Source: CAWKEY01 sp963848675 (GTDB taxonomy: Bacteria; Pseudomonadota; Gammaproteobacteria; Methylococcales; Methylomonadaceae). From it: a stretch of DNA of 64,000 nt. Below, piece by piece: positions 28,553 through 37,771 of this stretch. The notes beneath the pieces were generated by a model. It was given only the letters and a program-made list of their open reading frames with translations. It was not told the DNA's origin and made no database searches. Each line of letters starts with the position of its first letter. The stretch's first letter is position 1. The stretch lies in contig CAWKEY010000053.1 in NCBI GenBank assembly GCA_963848675.1, positions 24,890 through 88,889 of the forward strand. Reading direction: 5' to 3'. A program made the translations under genes and the position numbers.

Positions 28553-28918
28553 ATGGGTTTACTTGTAAAAAAACTACTTTGGATAGGCTCCGCCAAGAAG
28601 GATTTAATGGCTATGCCGCCCGATGTAAAAGACACTTTTGGTTATGCACTACATCAAGCCCAAATCGGAAAAAAACACGCACAAACCAAGCCATTAAAAG
28701 GGTTTGGTTCAGCGGGTGTTCTCGAGGTAGTTGAAGACTCCGGCGGCGGCACGTTCCGCGCCGTCTACACGGTCAAATTCGGTGATGCGGTTTATGTCCT
28801 ACATTGCTTTCAGAAGAAATCAAAGCACGGCATTGCAACACCAAAGCCTGACATGGATGTTATTCGGGAACGGTTAAAGGTAGCTGAATTGCACTTCAAA
28901 GGGGAACAACGGCAATGA
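28553..28918 (+). CDS. higB: HigB-like toxin (phage-derived Gp49 family)
   Basis: A 121-aa RelE-superfamily toxin of the Gp49/HigB type; relatives cut mRNA on the ribosome. Typical features are LLWIGSAKKDLMAMPPDV at the N-terminus, FGYALHQAQIG, GVLEVVEDSGGGTFRAVYTV, and VYVLHCFQKKSKHGIATP with the basic active-site residues. The ATG coincides with the predicted transcription start, so the message may be leaderless. The toxin gene comes first and overlaps the antitoxin gene by four bases. Such pairs next to resolvase genes are known in Tn3-family transposons. Confidence 0.88.
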   Translation: MGLLVKKLLWIGSAKKDLMAMPPDVKDTFGYALHQAQIGKKHAQTKPLKGFGSAGVLEVVEDSGGGTFRAVYTVKFGDAVYVLHCFQKKSKHGIATPKPDMDVIRERLKVAELHFKGEQRQ

Positions 28919-29238
28919 ACGAAATTGAAGAAAGCACAGGTAATGTCTATGCCGATTTAGGTATGGATGACGCCGATGAAATGATTGTGAAAGCGCAGCT
29001 TGCAACCAAGATAGGCGAAATCATTAATAGTCGAAAATTGAGCCAACAGCAAGCCGCTGAAGTTTTGGGTATTACTCAGCCGAAATTATCCAAAATGCTG
29101 CGCGGTCAGTTTCGTGGTATTAGTGAATCAAAAATGCTCGATTGTCTGGCTCGTCTTGGTCGTGATGTGCAAATCGTTGTTGGCCCTAATCGTCATGCGG
29201 CTTCGGTCGGACATGTAACTGTCGTATTCTCCGGTTAA
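28915..29238 (+). CDS. higA: HigA-like antitoxin with helix-turn-helix
   Basis: A 107-aa antitoxin. A central XRE-type helix-turn-helix (KIGEIINSRKLSQQQAAEVLGITQPKLSKML, residues about 31-61) is followed by a FRGISESKMLDCLARLGRDVQIVV segment typical of the HigA2-like group. It probably binds the toxin and represses the common promoter. The start overlaps the toxin stop (ATGA). The gene is complete. Confidence 0.88.
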   Translation: MNEIEESTGNVYADLGMDDADEMIVKAQLATKIGEIINSRKLSQQQAAEVLGITQPKLSKMLRGQFRGISESKMLDCLARLGRDVQIVVGPNRHAASVGHVTVVFSG

Positions 29239-29366
29239 GCGGTATCAGTTTTTTTCTGGCGTATTTTCGCTATCACGAAAACGGGGATTTGAGAACGGTA
29301 GAAGTTTGCGCCTTGTTACCCCTCAAAATCCTATGAAACAAATCTGTCGTTTGTTTAAACTCACCC

Positions 29367-29976
29367 ACTCTTGTTTGCAGAGGGCTTTCATCAATCGCGC
29401 ACGGCTGATTCGTTCACTGTTTACGACGCGAATACTCAGCCGCTCCTGTCAGGCTGATCTCAGTCCTCCGGTCTTTAATCAACGGCCATGGCCTCTTACA
29501 TGTTCCATCTCCAACGTCCTGTCTCTGATTCGATGTTTTACCCTCCTGCATGTCGCCATGAATTCATCGGCACCGAACTTTACGATTACTACGGCTTCAT
29601 CTGTAGACCCCCGATCCATAACGTCAACATTACTGCTGCGCTTAGGGCTTAAGGTGTCGCAGTTACACCGACCCAAACCGACGGCCCTTCACTGGGTAAG
29701 GTAGTCACCTTTGTTTCGATCCACCTACCTTCAATACGACAACTCGTTACGATCGAGGTAGAACAGCCTGTTACCTATCAAACTCAGCCAAGATACAGCA
29801 CCATTAGCCGCCTATAAAATCAATCGGTTACGAGAACGGGCATGTGTGGCAATTCTTGCAAAGGCAACAATCCACCTCACTTTGTAAACCTCATTATTGC
29901 TGTACCCCGTGTTTGTTAGGGTAACAGCCTGCAGTTGGGCTGATCAATGACTGAATATCATGGGTAATCAGGAAAT
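29367..29976. other. Non-coding segment between two copies of a transposon end
   Basis: About 610 bp with no convincing gene, lying between two direct copies of the 37-bp Tn3-type right end. It contains several short inverted repeats, such as CGAATCAGCCG-like pairing near 29400-29450 on the minus strand. Short frames here have no family features. A fragment of a structured mobile RNA, such as a group II intron, is one possibility, but I cannot show an intact domain V. Confidence 0.35.
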
Positions 29977-30013
29977 GCTATGAAACAAATCTGTCGTTTG
30001 TTTAAACTCACCC
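29977..30013. repeat. Second copy of the Tn3-type right end
   Basis: The 35 bases from CTATGAAACAAATCTGTCGT onward repeat those at 29331-29366 exactly, in the same orientation. Both are inverted relative to the left end at 23383. It marks either the true right border of the transposon or the remnant of an earlier insertion. The eCIS operon begins 180 bp further on. Confidence 0.85.
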
Positions 30014-30192
30014 AGTTTTATATTGATGATAGGATTTTCCAAGCCGCAGAAATCGGTAGAATTCATGCGAAAGCAGCATGATTTTTGGCGAAGGTATTGA
30101 TAGGTATTTGTACTTATATCTTTGTTCTTATTATTCTGATTCAATGATCTCCGATCGAAATAAAACTATTTAGCCTACTTAAAGGAGGCGTT

Positions 30193-30810
30193 TTGATTCG
30201 TACTGCGTTGGAGTTTGTTAAAAAAGAAGTAGAATCCTACATTGTGGCGCGGGAGCAAGACCCAAATTACAAAGTGGGTAATGTGGTGGATTTGAAATCT
30301 ATCGTACTTCCTAATGGTAATCTGAATGTTACCGACACTACGCACGTCACTGTGATGTTGGTAGGCGTAGACGAAGAACGCCGGGAAGGTAAACGCCCGG
30401 TATATATTCCGGCAGATGATAAGAACTTTTCCCGATTGAATCCGCCTGTTGAACTGGATCTGTTTGTTCTATTCGTTGCGCATAACAAAGATTATGAAAC
30501 GGCTCTTCGCGATCTTTCCGATGTAGTAGGTTTTTTTCAAGCCAATCCATTCTTCGATGCGACTAAAAATCCCGGCATTAACGCAACAGTCAGCAATTCG
30601 GGGGGAAAACCCTGGCAACTGATTGATAGATTGTCGTTTTCATTACACAGTCTCTCTTTTGAGCAACAAAATAACCTTTGGGCCATGCTCGGTTCTAAAT
30701 ATATTCCCAGCGTGGTCTATCGAATGAAAATGCTGACATTCTTTGAGACCAAGAGTAATGAAAAGGCTGCTGCCATTACCGAACTCAATTTTGCGGGGAG
30801 TTCACAATAG
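30193..30810 (+). CDS. eCIS DUF4255 protein (Afp16-like)
   Basis: First gene of the contractile injection locus, 205 aa, DUF4255 family. Homologues in AFP/PVC particles (Afp16/Pvc16) act at the distal end of the sheath-tube and end its growth. Seen: an N-terminal helix (ALEFVKKEVESYI), VDLKSIVLPNG, VTVMLVGVDEERREGK, PPVELDLFVLFVAH and a C-terminal LWAMLGSKYIPSVVYRMKMLTFFE. The start is TTG at 30193 with a very strong AAAGGAGG just upstream, suggesting high expression despite the weak codon. It is complete and stops 2 bp before the next gene. Confidence 0.85.
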   Translation: MIRTALEFVKKEVESYIVAREQDPNYKVGNVVDLKSIVLPNGNLNVTDTTHVTVMLVGVDEERREGKRPVYIPADDKNFSRLNPPVELDLFVLFVAHNKDYETALRDLSDVVGFFQANPFFDATKNPGINATVSNSGGKPWQLIDRLSFSLHSLSFEQQNNLWAMLGSKYIPSVVYRMKMLTFFETKSNEKAAAITELNFAGSSQ

Positions 30811-30812
30811 TC

Positions 30813-32000
30813 ATGGACAAAGCCGTATTCAAATACGCCGAATTGGCGAAAGCAACAGTGTCACAACCTTACTACGCAAATGGCGTGTGTCAACAGTATC
30901 ACGTCGATCCGATACTCGACTTTGAGCTGCTGCCGACTGACGAGTGTCTGGCGTTAATGAAAAAGCTGGATATAGTGTTTCGGCCTACAGATCCAAGCGG
31001 AGGGTTTATCGTGCTTGCCAGGGTTTTGGGCACTAATGGTAGTGGTGACGATATGCTGCGTTTTCCGCCGCGGGCGGGCGATAAATTATCTTTTTGGATA
31101 AAGCTGAATAATCCTAATGTCCTGAATTTTGACGACCTGCCGACGCATGGTGATCTGAGCGGAATTTACTATTTCAGCAACCAGCAGATTGATGCTTCGG
31201 CGCTTCGCGACAATCTGCATCTTAGCAGCTCATCTTCAGGCGCTAGTGGTTCAAGCGACTACATGGCGAAATCAGCTGCAAATTACCGTTTCCATCACAC
31301 CGCTCAAGTTAGCGCTGGTACTGCAATGGTTAAGCATATTTTGAGCGGCATGCTGGTTTTGCCCGATTCGGTTATCAATCGGTCTGGGCAATCGGATCTT
31401 GTGTTTAACTTGAATTCTCTGCCGCTCGGCAAATGTCAGCTCATAATCGGTGGTAGTGTGGAGGATGAGTTTTATTTTTTCGGCAACCCGGCCTTTCAGG
31501 TGTTTGGCGTGATCGAGCTTTTACTCTCCGATATCCTGGACTCGAATTACCGGATGGTCGAGTCCGACCGCTCGCTAACGAAAACGCGGCCGACTTATTC
31601 CATTCTGTTCCGGAACCGGAAGACGTTTTGGCGCTACACCATTCACATGCAAACTAACAGTCCGTTGTTTCTTGAAATGGCTGGGTTAAATGCGTCTGAT
31701 AAAGCGGATTTTTTAAGCAAACTCAATATCGTCAGCAACGATACGGCGATTACCTTTACCCAAACATCGGCTAGCGACAAAGACATTGTCTTCATCTCCG
31801 ATAGCGATCTGGCCTTACAGGAGAAATATGTCTCCGGCTCAAGTGCAAATCATGAACCTCTCAGCCTGACACTGAAAAAGTATATCGGTGTGATGCTAAA
31901 AGAAGCCGATGTGCGTTCGGATCTGTCTTATCCGCAGACCGGATTAATCGATGCAACCACGCCGTCTGTTATTTATTCGGACGTTTTCTTAACACTTTAG
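30813..32000 (+). CDS. Unknown eCIS protein before the sheath gene
   Basis: A 395-aa protein with no family I can name. It is rich in beta-type sequence, has a Ser/Gly stretch (SSSSSGASGSSD, residues about 142-153), and lacks a signal peptide or membrane segment. It lies 2 bp after the DUF4255 gene and 13 bp before the sheath gene, so it is surely part of the operon. By position it may be a cap, plug or sheath-adaptor component; this is inference. The frame is open throughout. Confidence 0.65.
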   Translation: MDKAVFKYAELAKATVSQPYYANGVCQQYHVDPILDFELLPTDECLALMKKLDIVFRPTDPSGGFIVLARVLGTNGSGDDMLRFPPRAGDKLSFWIKLNNPNVLNFDDLPTHGDLSGIYYFSNQQIDASALRDNLHLSSSSSGASGSSDYMAKSAANYRFHHTAQVSAGTAMVKHILSGMLVLPDSVINRSGQSDLVFNLNSLPLGKCQLIIGGSVEDEFYFFGNPAFQVFGVIELLLSDILDSNYRMVESDRSLTKTRPTYSILFRNRKTFWRYTIHMQTNSPLFLEMAGLNASDKADFLSKLNIVSNDTAITFTQTSASDKDIVFISDSDLALQEKYVSGSSANHEPLSLTLKKYIGVMLKEADVRSDLSYPQTGLIDATTPSVIYSDVFLTL

Positions 32001-32013
32001 CGAGAACTTAGTT

Positions 32014-33471
32014 ATGGCTGTATTAAAATTATCTACCCCAGGCGTGTATGTACAGGAAATCTCTACATTTCCGCCATCGGTTGCCGAAGTGGAAACGGCT
32101 ATTCCGGCATTTATCGGCTACACGGAAAAAGCTGATAGTTTCGCGGTTGGCGACCTGAAAAAAGTCGCAAACAAAGTCAATAGCCTCAGCGAATACGTGC
32201 AGTTTTATGGAGGACCCGCTGAAGAGAGCAATGCAAGCATCACCGTTGCGGTTACTGACAATGGTAGCAGCAACTATAACGTCTCCATTACCCCCGTAAC
32301 ACCCAGCGTACGGTCTTTGTACAATCTTTATTATTCCGTCAAACATTTTTACGATAACGGTGGAGGCACTTGTTACATAGTGTCTATGGAAACCTATCAA
32401 ACACCCAGTGCTGTAAGCGATACGCTACTGCTGGAAGGGCTTGATATCGTCTATGAAATTGATGAAGTTACTATTCTTGTCATCCCAGAGGCAACCAAAG
32501 TAAGTTCCGCATCCTACATTACGATTGTCAATAAAATGATAAACCAAGCGGCAACGCTTAAAGACCGTTTTGCTTTGGTAGACCCCTTTCAAGTAACGCC
32601 AAAAAATACCGCCGATCCCAATGGGAATATTGATGCTGATGCGCTAGCAATCAGAAATGCCACGTTATCCGTTTCCGAAAACCGTTACGCCGCTGCCTAC
32701 TATCCGAACCTCACTACTACTTATGAGTACAAGCATGATTTTGATGCATTGGTAGTCGATACTTATACACTGGCTCCGGGAGTACTTGCTCCTTCGGTAG
32801 CCGGTCATACAGCTGGTATGACAATGGCTACTGCAGGTGCAGGATCTGTTTTATATGGAAAGGTAAAGGAAGAGCTTAAAAAACAATATGTCGTATTACC
32901 GCCATCGCCTGCTATTGCGGGCCTATATACCCGGATAGATAATACAAAAGGGGTTTGGAAAGCGCCAGCCAACGAATCCCTGCTTTCTGTTATTGGCCCT
33001 AATCTTGCCGTTTCCCATCACGAGCAGGAAAACCTCAATGTCGACCCGAGTTCCGGTAAATCCATCAACGTCATTCGCACATTTCCCGGCTATGGAACAT
33101 TAGTCTGGGGTGCGCGCACCTTAAACGGTAACGACAATGAATGGCGCTATATCAGCGTCCGCCGCTTCTTTAATATGGTGGAAGAATCAGTCAAGAAGTC
33201 CAGTCAGTGGGCGGTGTTCGAGCCGAATGTGATCGATACCTGGGTGAAGGTTCAGGCCATGATCGAGAACTATCTGTTCCTGAAATGGAAAGAGGGTGCA
33301 CTGGCTGGTGTTAAGCCGGAGCAGGCCTATTTCGTCAGGGTAGGATTGGGTTCCACCATGACGTCGCTGGATATTCTCGAAGGCAGAATGAATGTCGAGA
33401 TCGGTATGGCGGTTGCTCGCCCGGCGGAATTCATTGTGCTGAAGTTTTCGCAGTTGTTGCAGCAATCTTGA
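32014..33471 (+). CDS. eCIS contractile sheath protein
   Basis: Sheath subunit of 485 aa, the contractile outer layer around the inner tube. The N-terminus LSTPGVYVQEISTFPPSVAEVETAIPAFIGYTE is the hallmark of phage-tail and eCIS sheath proteins. The C-terminal domain has WGARTLNGNDNEWRYISVRRFFNMVEESVKKSSQWAVFEPN and ends with VARPAEFIVLKF, the conserved strands that knit neighbouring subunits. Only one sheath gene is present here, whereas AFP and PVC carry three. The frame is intact. Confidence 0.92.
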   Translation: MAVLKLSTPGVYVQEISTFPPSVAEVETAIPAFIGYTEKADSFAVGDLKKVANKVNSLSEYVQFYGGPAEESNASITVAVTDNGSSNYNVSITPVTPSVRSLYNLYYSVKHFYDNGGGTCYIVSMETYQTPSAVSDTLLLEGLDIVYEIDEVTILVIPEATKVSSASYITIVNKMINQAATLKDRFALVDPFQVTPKNTADPNGNIDADALAIRNATLSVSENRYAAAYYPNLTTTYEYKHDFDALVVDTYTLAPGVLAPSVAGHTAGMTMATAGAGSVLYGKVKEELKKQYVVLPPSPAIAGLYTRIDNTKGVWKAPANESLLSVIGPNLAVSHHEQENLNVDPSSGKSINVIRTFPGYGTLVWGARTLNGNDNEWRYISVRRFFNMVEESVKKSSQWAVFEPNVIDTWVKVQAMIENYLFLKWKEGALAGVKPEQAYFVRVGLGSTMTSLDILEGRMNVEIGMAVARPAEFIVLKFSQLLQQS

Positions 33472-33520
33472 TTGCGTTTGAAAGACAACACTTCTCAACT
33501 TTTAAAAGAGATCTACTCAA

Positions 33521-33956
33521 ATGGCAACATATCCTATTCCAGTCTTTCATTACAAAGTTTCTTGGAACAATCTGGACATCGGTTTTTCCGACGTGTCCGG
33601 ATTGACGCAAGAGCGTGCAAGCGATTGAATATCGCGATGGCTTAATGTCCGGTGACCAACTTCCTCTGAAACGGCCAGGCTTAACAAAAGCCAACAACAT
33701 CTCGCTCAAGCGGGGCATCGTTCAGGGTGATAACGATTTGTACAATTGGTTCAACAACAACGGGCTTCCGAATGTTGAGCGTCGTGATTTGCTGATTTCC
33801 TTGCTTAACGATGAAGGTAGTCCGGTGATGGTTTGGACTATTTCGCAGGCATGGCCGGTGAAATGTGAGGGGCCGGGTTTGAAGGCGACCGGCAACGAGA
33901 TCGCAATCGAATCGATCGAACTGGTGCATGAAGGCATTTCTGTCGCGACAACCTAA
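33521..33956 (+). pseudogene. eCIS inner tube protein 1, one-base insertion
   Basis: Hcp/gp19-like inner-tube subunit. ATG 33521 gives MATYPIPVFHYKVSWNN and FSDVSGLTQE, then one extra base (33614) shifts the frame to a stop at 33626-33628. The next frame continues at once with VQAIEYRDG, LTKANNISLKRGI, LYNWFNN and IESIELVHEG, the family C-terminus. Corrected, the protein would be 144 aa, a normal size. As read it is a 35-residue peptide. It lies 49 bp after the sheath gene. Confidence 0.85.
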
Positions 33957-33959
33957 GTT

Positions 33960-34428
33960 ATGGCCAACTTATTATCCACCGGTCGGTTTTCACTTCAAGG
34001 TCGAGTTTCTCGGCGTTGATGGTATGGACTCGGATACAGAACATCGGTTTCAAGAGGTTGGCGGTCTTTCGTTCGAAGTGGAGACGGAAGAATTGCGCGA
34101 AGGTGGCGAGAACCGATTCGTTTATAAGTTGCCGAAACGGGTGAAATATCCGAACTTGGTGTTAAAGCGAGGCTTGTTACAAGGTACGGCAATCTTGGAC
34201 TGGTTTAAGTCAGCGCTGAGTACCTATTTTACCGTGGTGATTTACGACTTTAAACCGGCAGACTTGATGATTACCTTGCTGGACGAAGCCGACCAGCCCG
34301 TCGCCATTTGGAATGTGGTTCAGGCTTATCCGTTGAAGTGGGCAGTATCTGACTTTAAGGCCACGGATAACTCGATTGCTATTGAGACCATAGAGCTTGC
34401 TTATCAATATTTCGAAAGGAAGTTATGA
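33960..34428 (+). pseudogene. eCIS inner tube protein 2, one-base insertion near the start
   Basis: Second Hcp/gp19-like tube protein. The family N-terminus MANYYPPVGFHFKVEFLG is present if one of the two T at 33969-33970 is removed. From there the frame is open: FQEVGGLSFEVETEEL, YPNLVLKRGL, DWFKSAL and IAIETIELAYQYFERK. Corrected length is about 155 aa. An alternative reading starts at an in-frame ATG upstream (33928) and gives 166 aa with a non-family N-terminus, so the protein might still be made in altered form. Confidence 0.8.
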
Positions 34429-34432
34429 AGCC

Positions 34433-34600
34433 ATGCCAGTACAGATTAACGAAGTGATCATTCGTACCGTTGTCGATACACAGCCCTCCGATCAGTCGAG
34501 CGGGCAGGGCGGTAGCATCCCATCTGCGAATATTAGGTGTTCGGAGGAAGAAATTCTCGAACGGGTGTTGGAAATCATTCAAGAACAAAAAGAACGATAA
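34433..34600 (+). CDS. eCIS small DUF5908 protein
   Basis: A 55-aa protein starting MPVQINEVIIRTVVD and ending in a charged helix, EEEILERVLEIIQEQKER. This pattern is that of DUF5908, a small protein often found between tube and LysM genes in eCIS loci. Its role is unknown. The stop codon shares a base with the next start. A longer frame from 34397 overlaps the tube gene and is not used. Confidence 0.7.
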   Translation: MPVQINEVIIRTVVDTQPSDQSSGQGGSIPSANIRCSEEEILERVLEIIQEQKER

Positions 34601-35283
34601 TGGACACTCAAAGCGCGATAAAACTGCCGTTTAATCTCAAGATACTGAAAACGGATGAAAAAGGTGTGCCGAAGCTGGCTCTGCCGTTTATAGCCATGTT
34701 TAATCCGGAACAATTTGCGATTAGCGAAACTATTATTTTAGATGACACAACAGCAAAAGGAGCCGATGGCGCCGACCCCAAGTTCAAAGGCGCTCAACCA
34801 CGCACGTTTACTATCGACTTTACACTTGACGGCACGGGTGTCAACACCAACGGGGTAAAGATTCCAGTGACGGTGCAAATTCTGCTGTTTCGTTCTGTAA
34901 CGACCGAGATTGATGGCGAAACTCATCGGCCGCCTTATTTGTTGGTCCAATACGGACCGTTCATCTGCTCTTGCATACTTCAGTCATCGACCGTGACCTA
35001 CACGATGTTCGATATGTTGGGATTACCCATCAGGGCCAAGGTGTCCGCAAGTTTTGTCGAACGGAAAGTGGCCTCATTAGGCAACATCGTTGGAATGCTT
35101 TCCTCGCCCGACCTGACCCATCGGGTGCAGGTTAAAGAGGGTGATCTTTTGCCTTTGTTAACCTATAAAATCTACAAAAACCAGTACTACTACCTGCAAG
35201 TCGCCAGATTTAATAAGGAGAAAAACTTCCGGAAGCTAGAGCCCGGGAAAACGCTGATGTTCCCGCCATTATCGAAAACTTGA
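34600..35283 (+). CDS. eCIS tube-baseplate linker with LysM-like end (Afp7-like)
   Basis: A 227-aa protein of the CIS tube / Afp7 type, which joins the inner tube to the spike. The N-terminal LPFIAMFNPEQFAISETI and QPRTFTIDFTLDGTGV segments fit the family. A C-terminal LysM-like domain (VKEGDLLPLLTYKIYKN to LEPGKTLMFPP, residues about 180-225) is present. It starts inside the previous stop and ends 10 bp before the spike gene. No defect is visible. Confidence 0.85.
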   Translation: MDTQSAIKLPFNLKILKTDEKGVPKLALPFIAMFNPEQFAISETIILDDTTAKGADGADPKFKGAQPRTFTIDFTLDGTGVNTNGVKIPVTVQILLFRSVTTEIDGETHRPPYLLVQYGPFICSCILQSSTVTYTMFDMLGLPIRAKVSASFVERKVASLGNIVGMLSSPDLTHRVQVKEGDLLPLLTYKIYKNQYYYLQVARFNKEKNFRKLEPGKTLMFPPLSKT

Positions 35284-35293
35284 CGAGCCCGAC

Positions 35294-36936
35294 ATGAGTC
35301 TAACCAGCCTGCCACCAGGATCGAATGATGCAACAGATGTTGTCAGTCTAACCATACTGGCAGACGGCGCACCATTAAATAATGAGATTGGGATATCGCA
35401 TGTCGTCGTTAACAAAACTTTCAACAAAGTGGCGTCCGCAAAACTGGTGTTTCTGGACGGCTCCGCATCCGACCGGGACTTTCCGCTCAGCAACGAAGAC
35501 ACGTTAAAACCCGGCAACGAAATAACCGTTCAGCTCGGCTACCATGGAGAAGTCGAGACTGTGTTCAGCGGCATTATCGTCAAGCACGCCATCAAAGCCA
35601 GGCAGCAGGGTGCTTCGGTATTGGTGATCGAAGCCAAGGATAAAGCGATCAAACTGACCGGTTCCCGAAAAAGCGCCTATTTCATTAACAAAACCGATAG
35701 CGATGCGATTGCGGAATTGGCCGGCGATCTGGAAACGGATGTCGAAACGACGACAGTGACACACAAACAGCTGATGCAATTCGACGCCACCGATTGGGAT
35801 TTTATCTGCACCCGCGCCGAAGCGAACGGGATGCTGGTGCTAACCGATGACGGCACGCTGACGGTGAAGAAGCCATCGACTGATAGCGAGGTAGTGCTCA
35901 CGGCGACCTACGGGGCCAATATTTTCGAATTCGAAGCGGAAATGGATGCCCGCCGCCAAGTCCAGCAGGTTATCTAGCCAATCCTGGGATTACACCCAGC
36001 AGCAACTTGAACAGTCGGATTCTGGAACCGCGAGTTTTTCGGAGAACGGAAATTTGTCTTCCGACGACCTTGCCAGCGTGATGAGTGCACAGATTGCGCT
36101 CAGCCACCCGGGACATTTAACCCAGGATCAGTTGCAGGATTGGTCGGACGCACATGCGCTGCGCAATCAGCTTTCGAAAGCGGTTGGCAGAGTTCGTATC
36201 GAAGGAAATGCGGTGGTCAAACCCGGTACGCTGATTACCCTGGACGGTGTTGGAGACCGATTTAATGGTGATGTGTTCGTTAGCGGCGTACTGCACACCT
36301 ATCGATGGCAACTGGCTGACGGATATTCAATTCGGCTGGCGTGACGACTGGTTTTATAAAAAAGATGACGTGATGGATAAACCCGCACGCGGGTTGTTAC
36401 CGGGGATCAATGGCTTGCAGATAGGTACGGTATTGGATACTGACGATACCGAAGACGGCGGGCAATATCGGGTAAAGGTGCATATTCCGACGATTACCTC
36501 GGGAAACGAGGGCTTATGGGCGCGTGTTGCCGCTCTGGACGCTGGGCCGGATCGGGGTGTGTATTTTCGTCCGCAGCCGAACGATGAAGTAGTGCTGGGT
36601 TTTCTCGGCGATGACCCACGAGAACCGATTATTTTGGGTTATCTACATAGCAAAAGCACTAACCAGTCTCCGCTTCCGGAACAGGAAGGCTCACAGCAAT
36701 ATGGCTTTGTGACCAAGGAAGGCCTCAAACTGATCTTCGACGATACTAATAAGACCATGAGTTTGATTGCTCCAGCCGGGTCTGGCGAGAAATCCGTTGT
36801 TATCAACGACAGTGCCGGGGCCATGGAGTTGAAGGACGAAAATCAAAACAGCATCAAAATGGATGCGCAGGGCATTACGATTCAATCGAGTTCCGGGATA
36901 GTCACCATAAAGGGAACGCAGGTCATGATCAATTGA
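35294..36936 (+). pseudogene. eCIS VgrG-like spike protein, two one-base insertions
   Basis: Spike hub resembling gp27-gp5/VgrG (Afp8). The first part (35294 on) has the hub domain (GDLETDVETTTVTHKQLMQF, WDFICTRAEANGMLVL). One extra base at 35972 breaks it. The second part carries SSQSWDYTQQQLEQ to VSGVLHTY, and another extra base at 36303 breaks that. The third part has DGNWLTDIQFGWRDDW, the OB-fold (GLQIGTVLDTDD, RVKVHIPTI, PREPIILGYLHS) and beta-helix repeats with QGITIQSSSGIVTIKG at the end. Corrected length is about 546 aa. Confidence 0.88.
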
Positions 36937-37020
36937 TTCGGTTTTTATCAGGCGTGACGCTGCGCAATTTTTCGATCGAAGCCAGCAGCGCCTTACGCCT
37001 ACTGATATAAAAGGGTACTT

Positions 37021-37314
37021 ATGCCAGCAGCAGCGCGAATATCCGACAATCATGTTTGCCCGATGCTCAATCCAAACGGCAGCCCGCATACCGGCGGACC
37101 TATTCTGCCGCCGGGCGTGCCTACTGTTTTGATTGGCGGACAGCCGGCTGCAACAGCCGGGAATATGTGTACCTGTGCCGGCCCGCCAGACAGCATCGCT
37201 ATGGGCTCGGCTACTGTGTTGATCGGCGGACAACCGGCAGCACGCATGGGAGATTCCACAGCGCATGGAGGCAGTATTGTTGCCGGGCTTCCTACTGTGA
37301 TCATCGGTGGCTGA
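37021..37314 (+). CDS. eCIS PAAR-type spike tip
   Basis: A 97-aa PAAR-repeat protein that sharpens the spike and in relatives binds a metal ion at the tip. It has the characteristic repeats PAAARISDNHVCP, GPILPPGVPTVLIGGQPAA and SATVLIGGQPAARMGDSTAHGG with His and Cys ligands. It ends PTVIIGG with no extension, so no toxin domain is fused. The 84-bp gap before it has no other feature. Confidence 0.92.
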   Translation: MPAAARISDNHVCPMLNPNGSPHTGGPILPPGVPTVLIGGQPAATAGNMCTCAGPPDSIAMGSATVLIGGQPAARMGDSTAHGGSIVAGLPTVIIGG

Positions 37315-37354
37315 TTCGGTCATAACGTCAACTTTCTTAAAAGGCATCATACAT

Positions 37355-37771
37355 ATGGACAACATCGATCGCTCATTTTTAGGCATAGGCTGGAACTTTC
37401 CACCGACATTTCGCCGTGAATGGTACGGCGTCGAGATGCTGGTCGAAGAGGATGATGTGCGTAGCAGTATGCAGATCATTTTAACGACCATCACTGGTGA
37501 ACGGGTGATGCTACCCACCTTCGGAGCCAATCTGCATCCGTATGTCTTCGATACGATGAATGTTCAGGACATTGCCTTAATCGAAAAGATCGTCAAAGAA
37601 GCGCTTGTTTTCCACGAGCCGCGCATTATCGTCGACGCTATCATCACGACACCCGATCAGGCGAATGGCGTGCTGCTGATCGATATTTCGTACACAATTA
37701 TTACCACTAATACGCGTTACAACTACGTATTCCCGTTCTATATCCATGAAGCCACGAACATCGAAATATGA
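37355..37771 (+). CDS. eCIS gp25-like baseplate protein (Afp9-like)
   Basis: A 138-aa baseplate wedge protein of the gp25/lysozyme-like family (Afp9), which seeds sheath assembly. ATG 37355 gives MDNIDRSFLGIGWNFPP. The EEDDVRSSMQIILTTITGERVMLPTFGANLHPYVF segment is the family core with the conserved R-M-P-F-G pattern. The upstream GTG/ATG-like start at 37307 would run into the PAAR gene and is not chosen. It overlaps the next gene by four bases (ATGA). Confidence 0.9.
   Translation: MDNIDRSFLGIGWNFPPTFRREWYGVEMLVEEDDVRSSMQIILTTITGERVMLPTFGANLHPYVFDTMNVQDIALIEKIVKEALVFHEPRIIVDAIITTPDQANGVLLIDISYTIITTNTRYNYVFPFYIHEATNIEI

Larger units (their letters stand above)
23383..29366. mobile_element. 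Tn3-family transposon, defective, with toxin-antitoxin cargo
   Basis: Inverted terminal repeats of about 37 bp: left 23383-23419 (starting GGGTGCATTTAAACAAACGA) and right 29330-29366 (ending TTTGTTTAAACTCACCC). Inside are a broken tnpA, a divergent resolvase gene and a HigBA-type module. A second right-end copy lies at 29977-30013 in the same orientation as the first, so the true right border is uncertain and could extend to 30013. No 5-bp target duplication was found with either right end. Confidence 0.85.

Noticed and set aside
29306..29704. Open frame of 132 codons between transposon ends
   Set aside because: It begins inside the inverted repeat, has an unusual composition and no motif or ribosome site.
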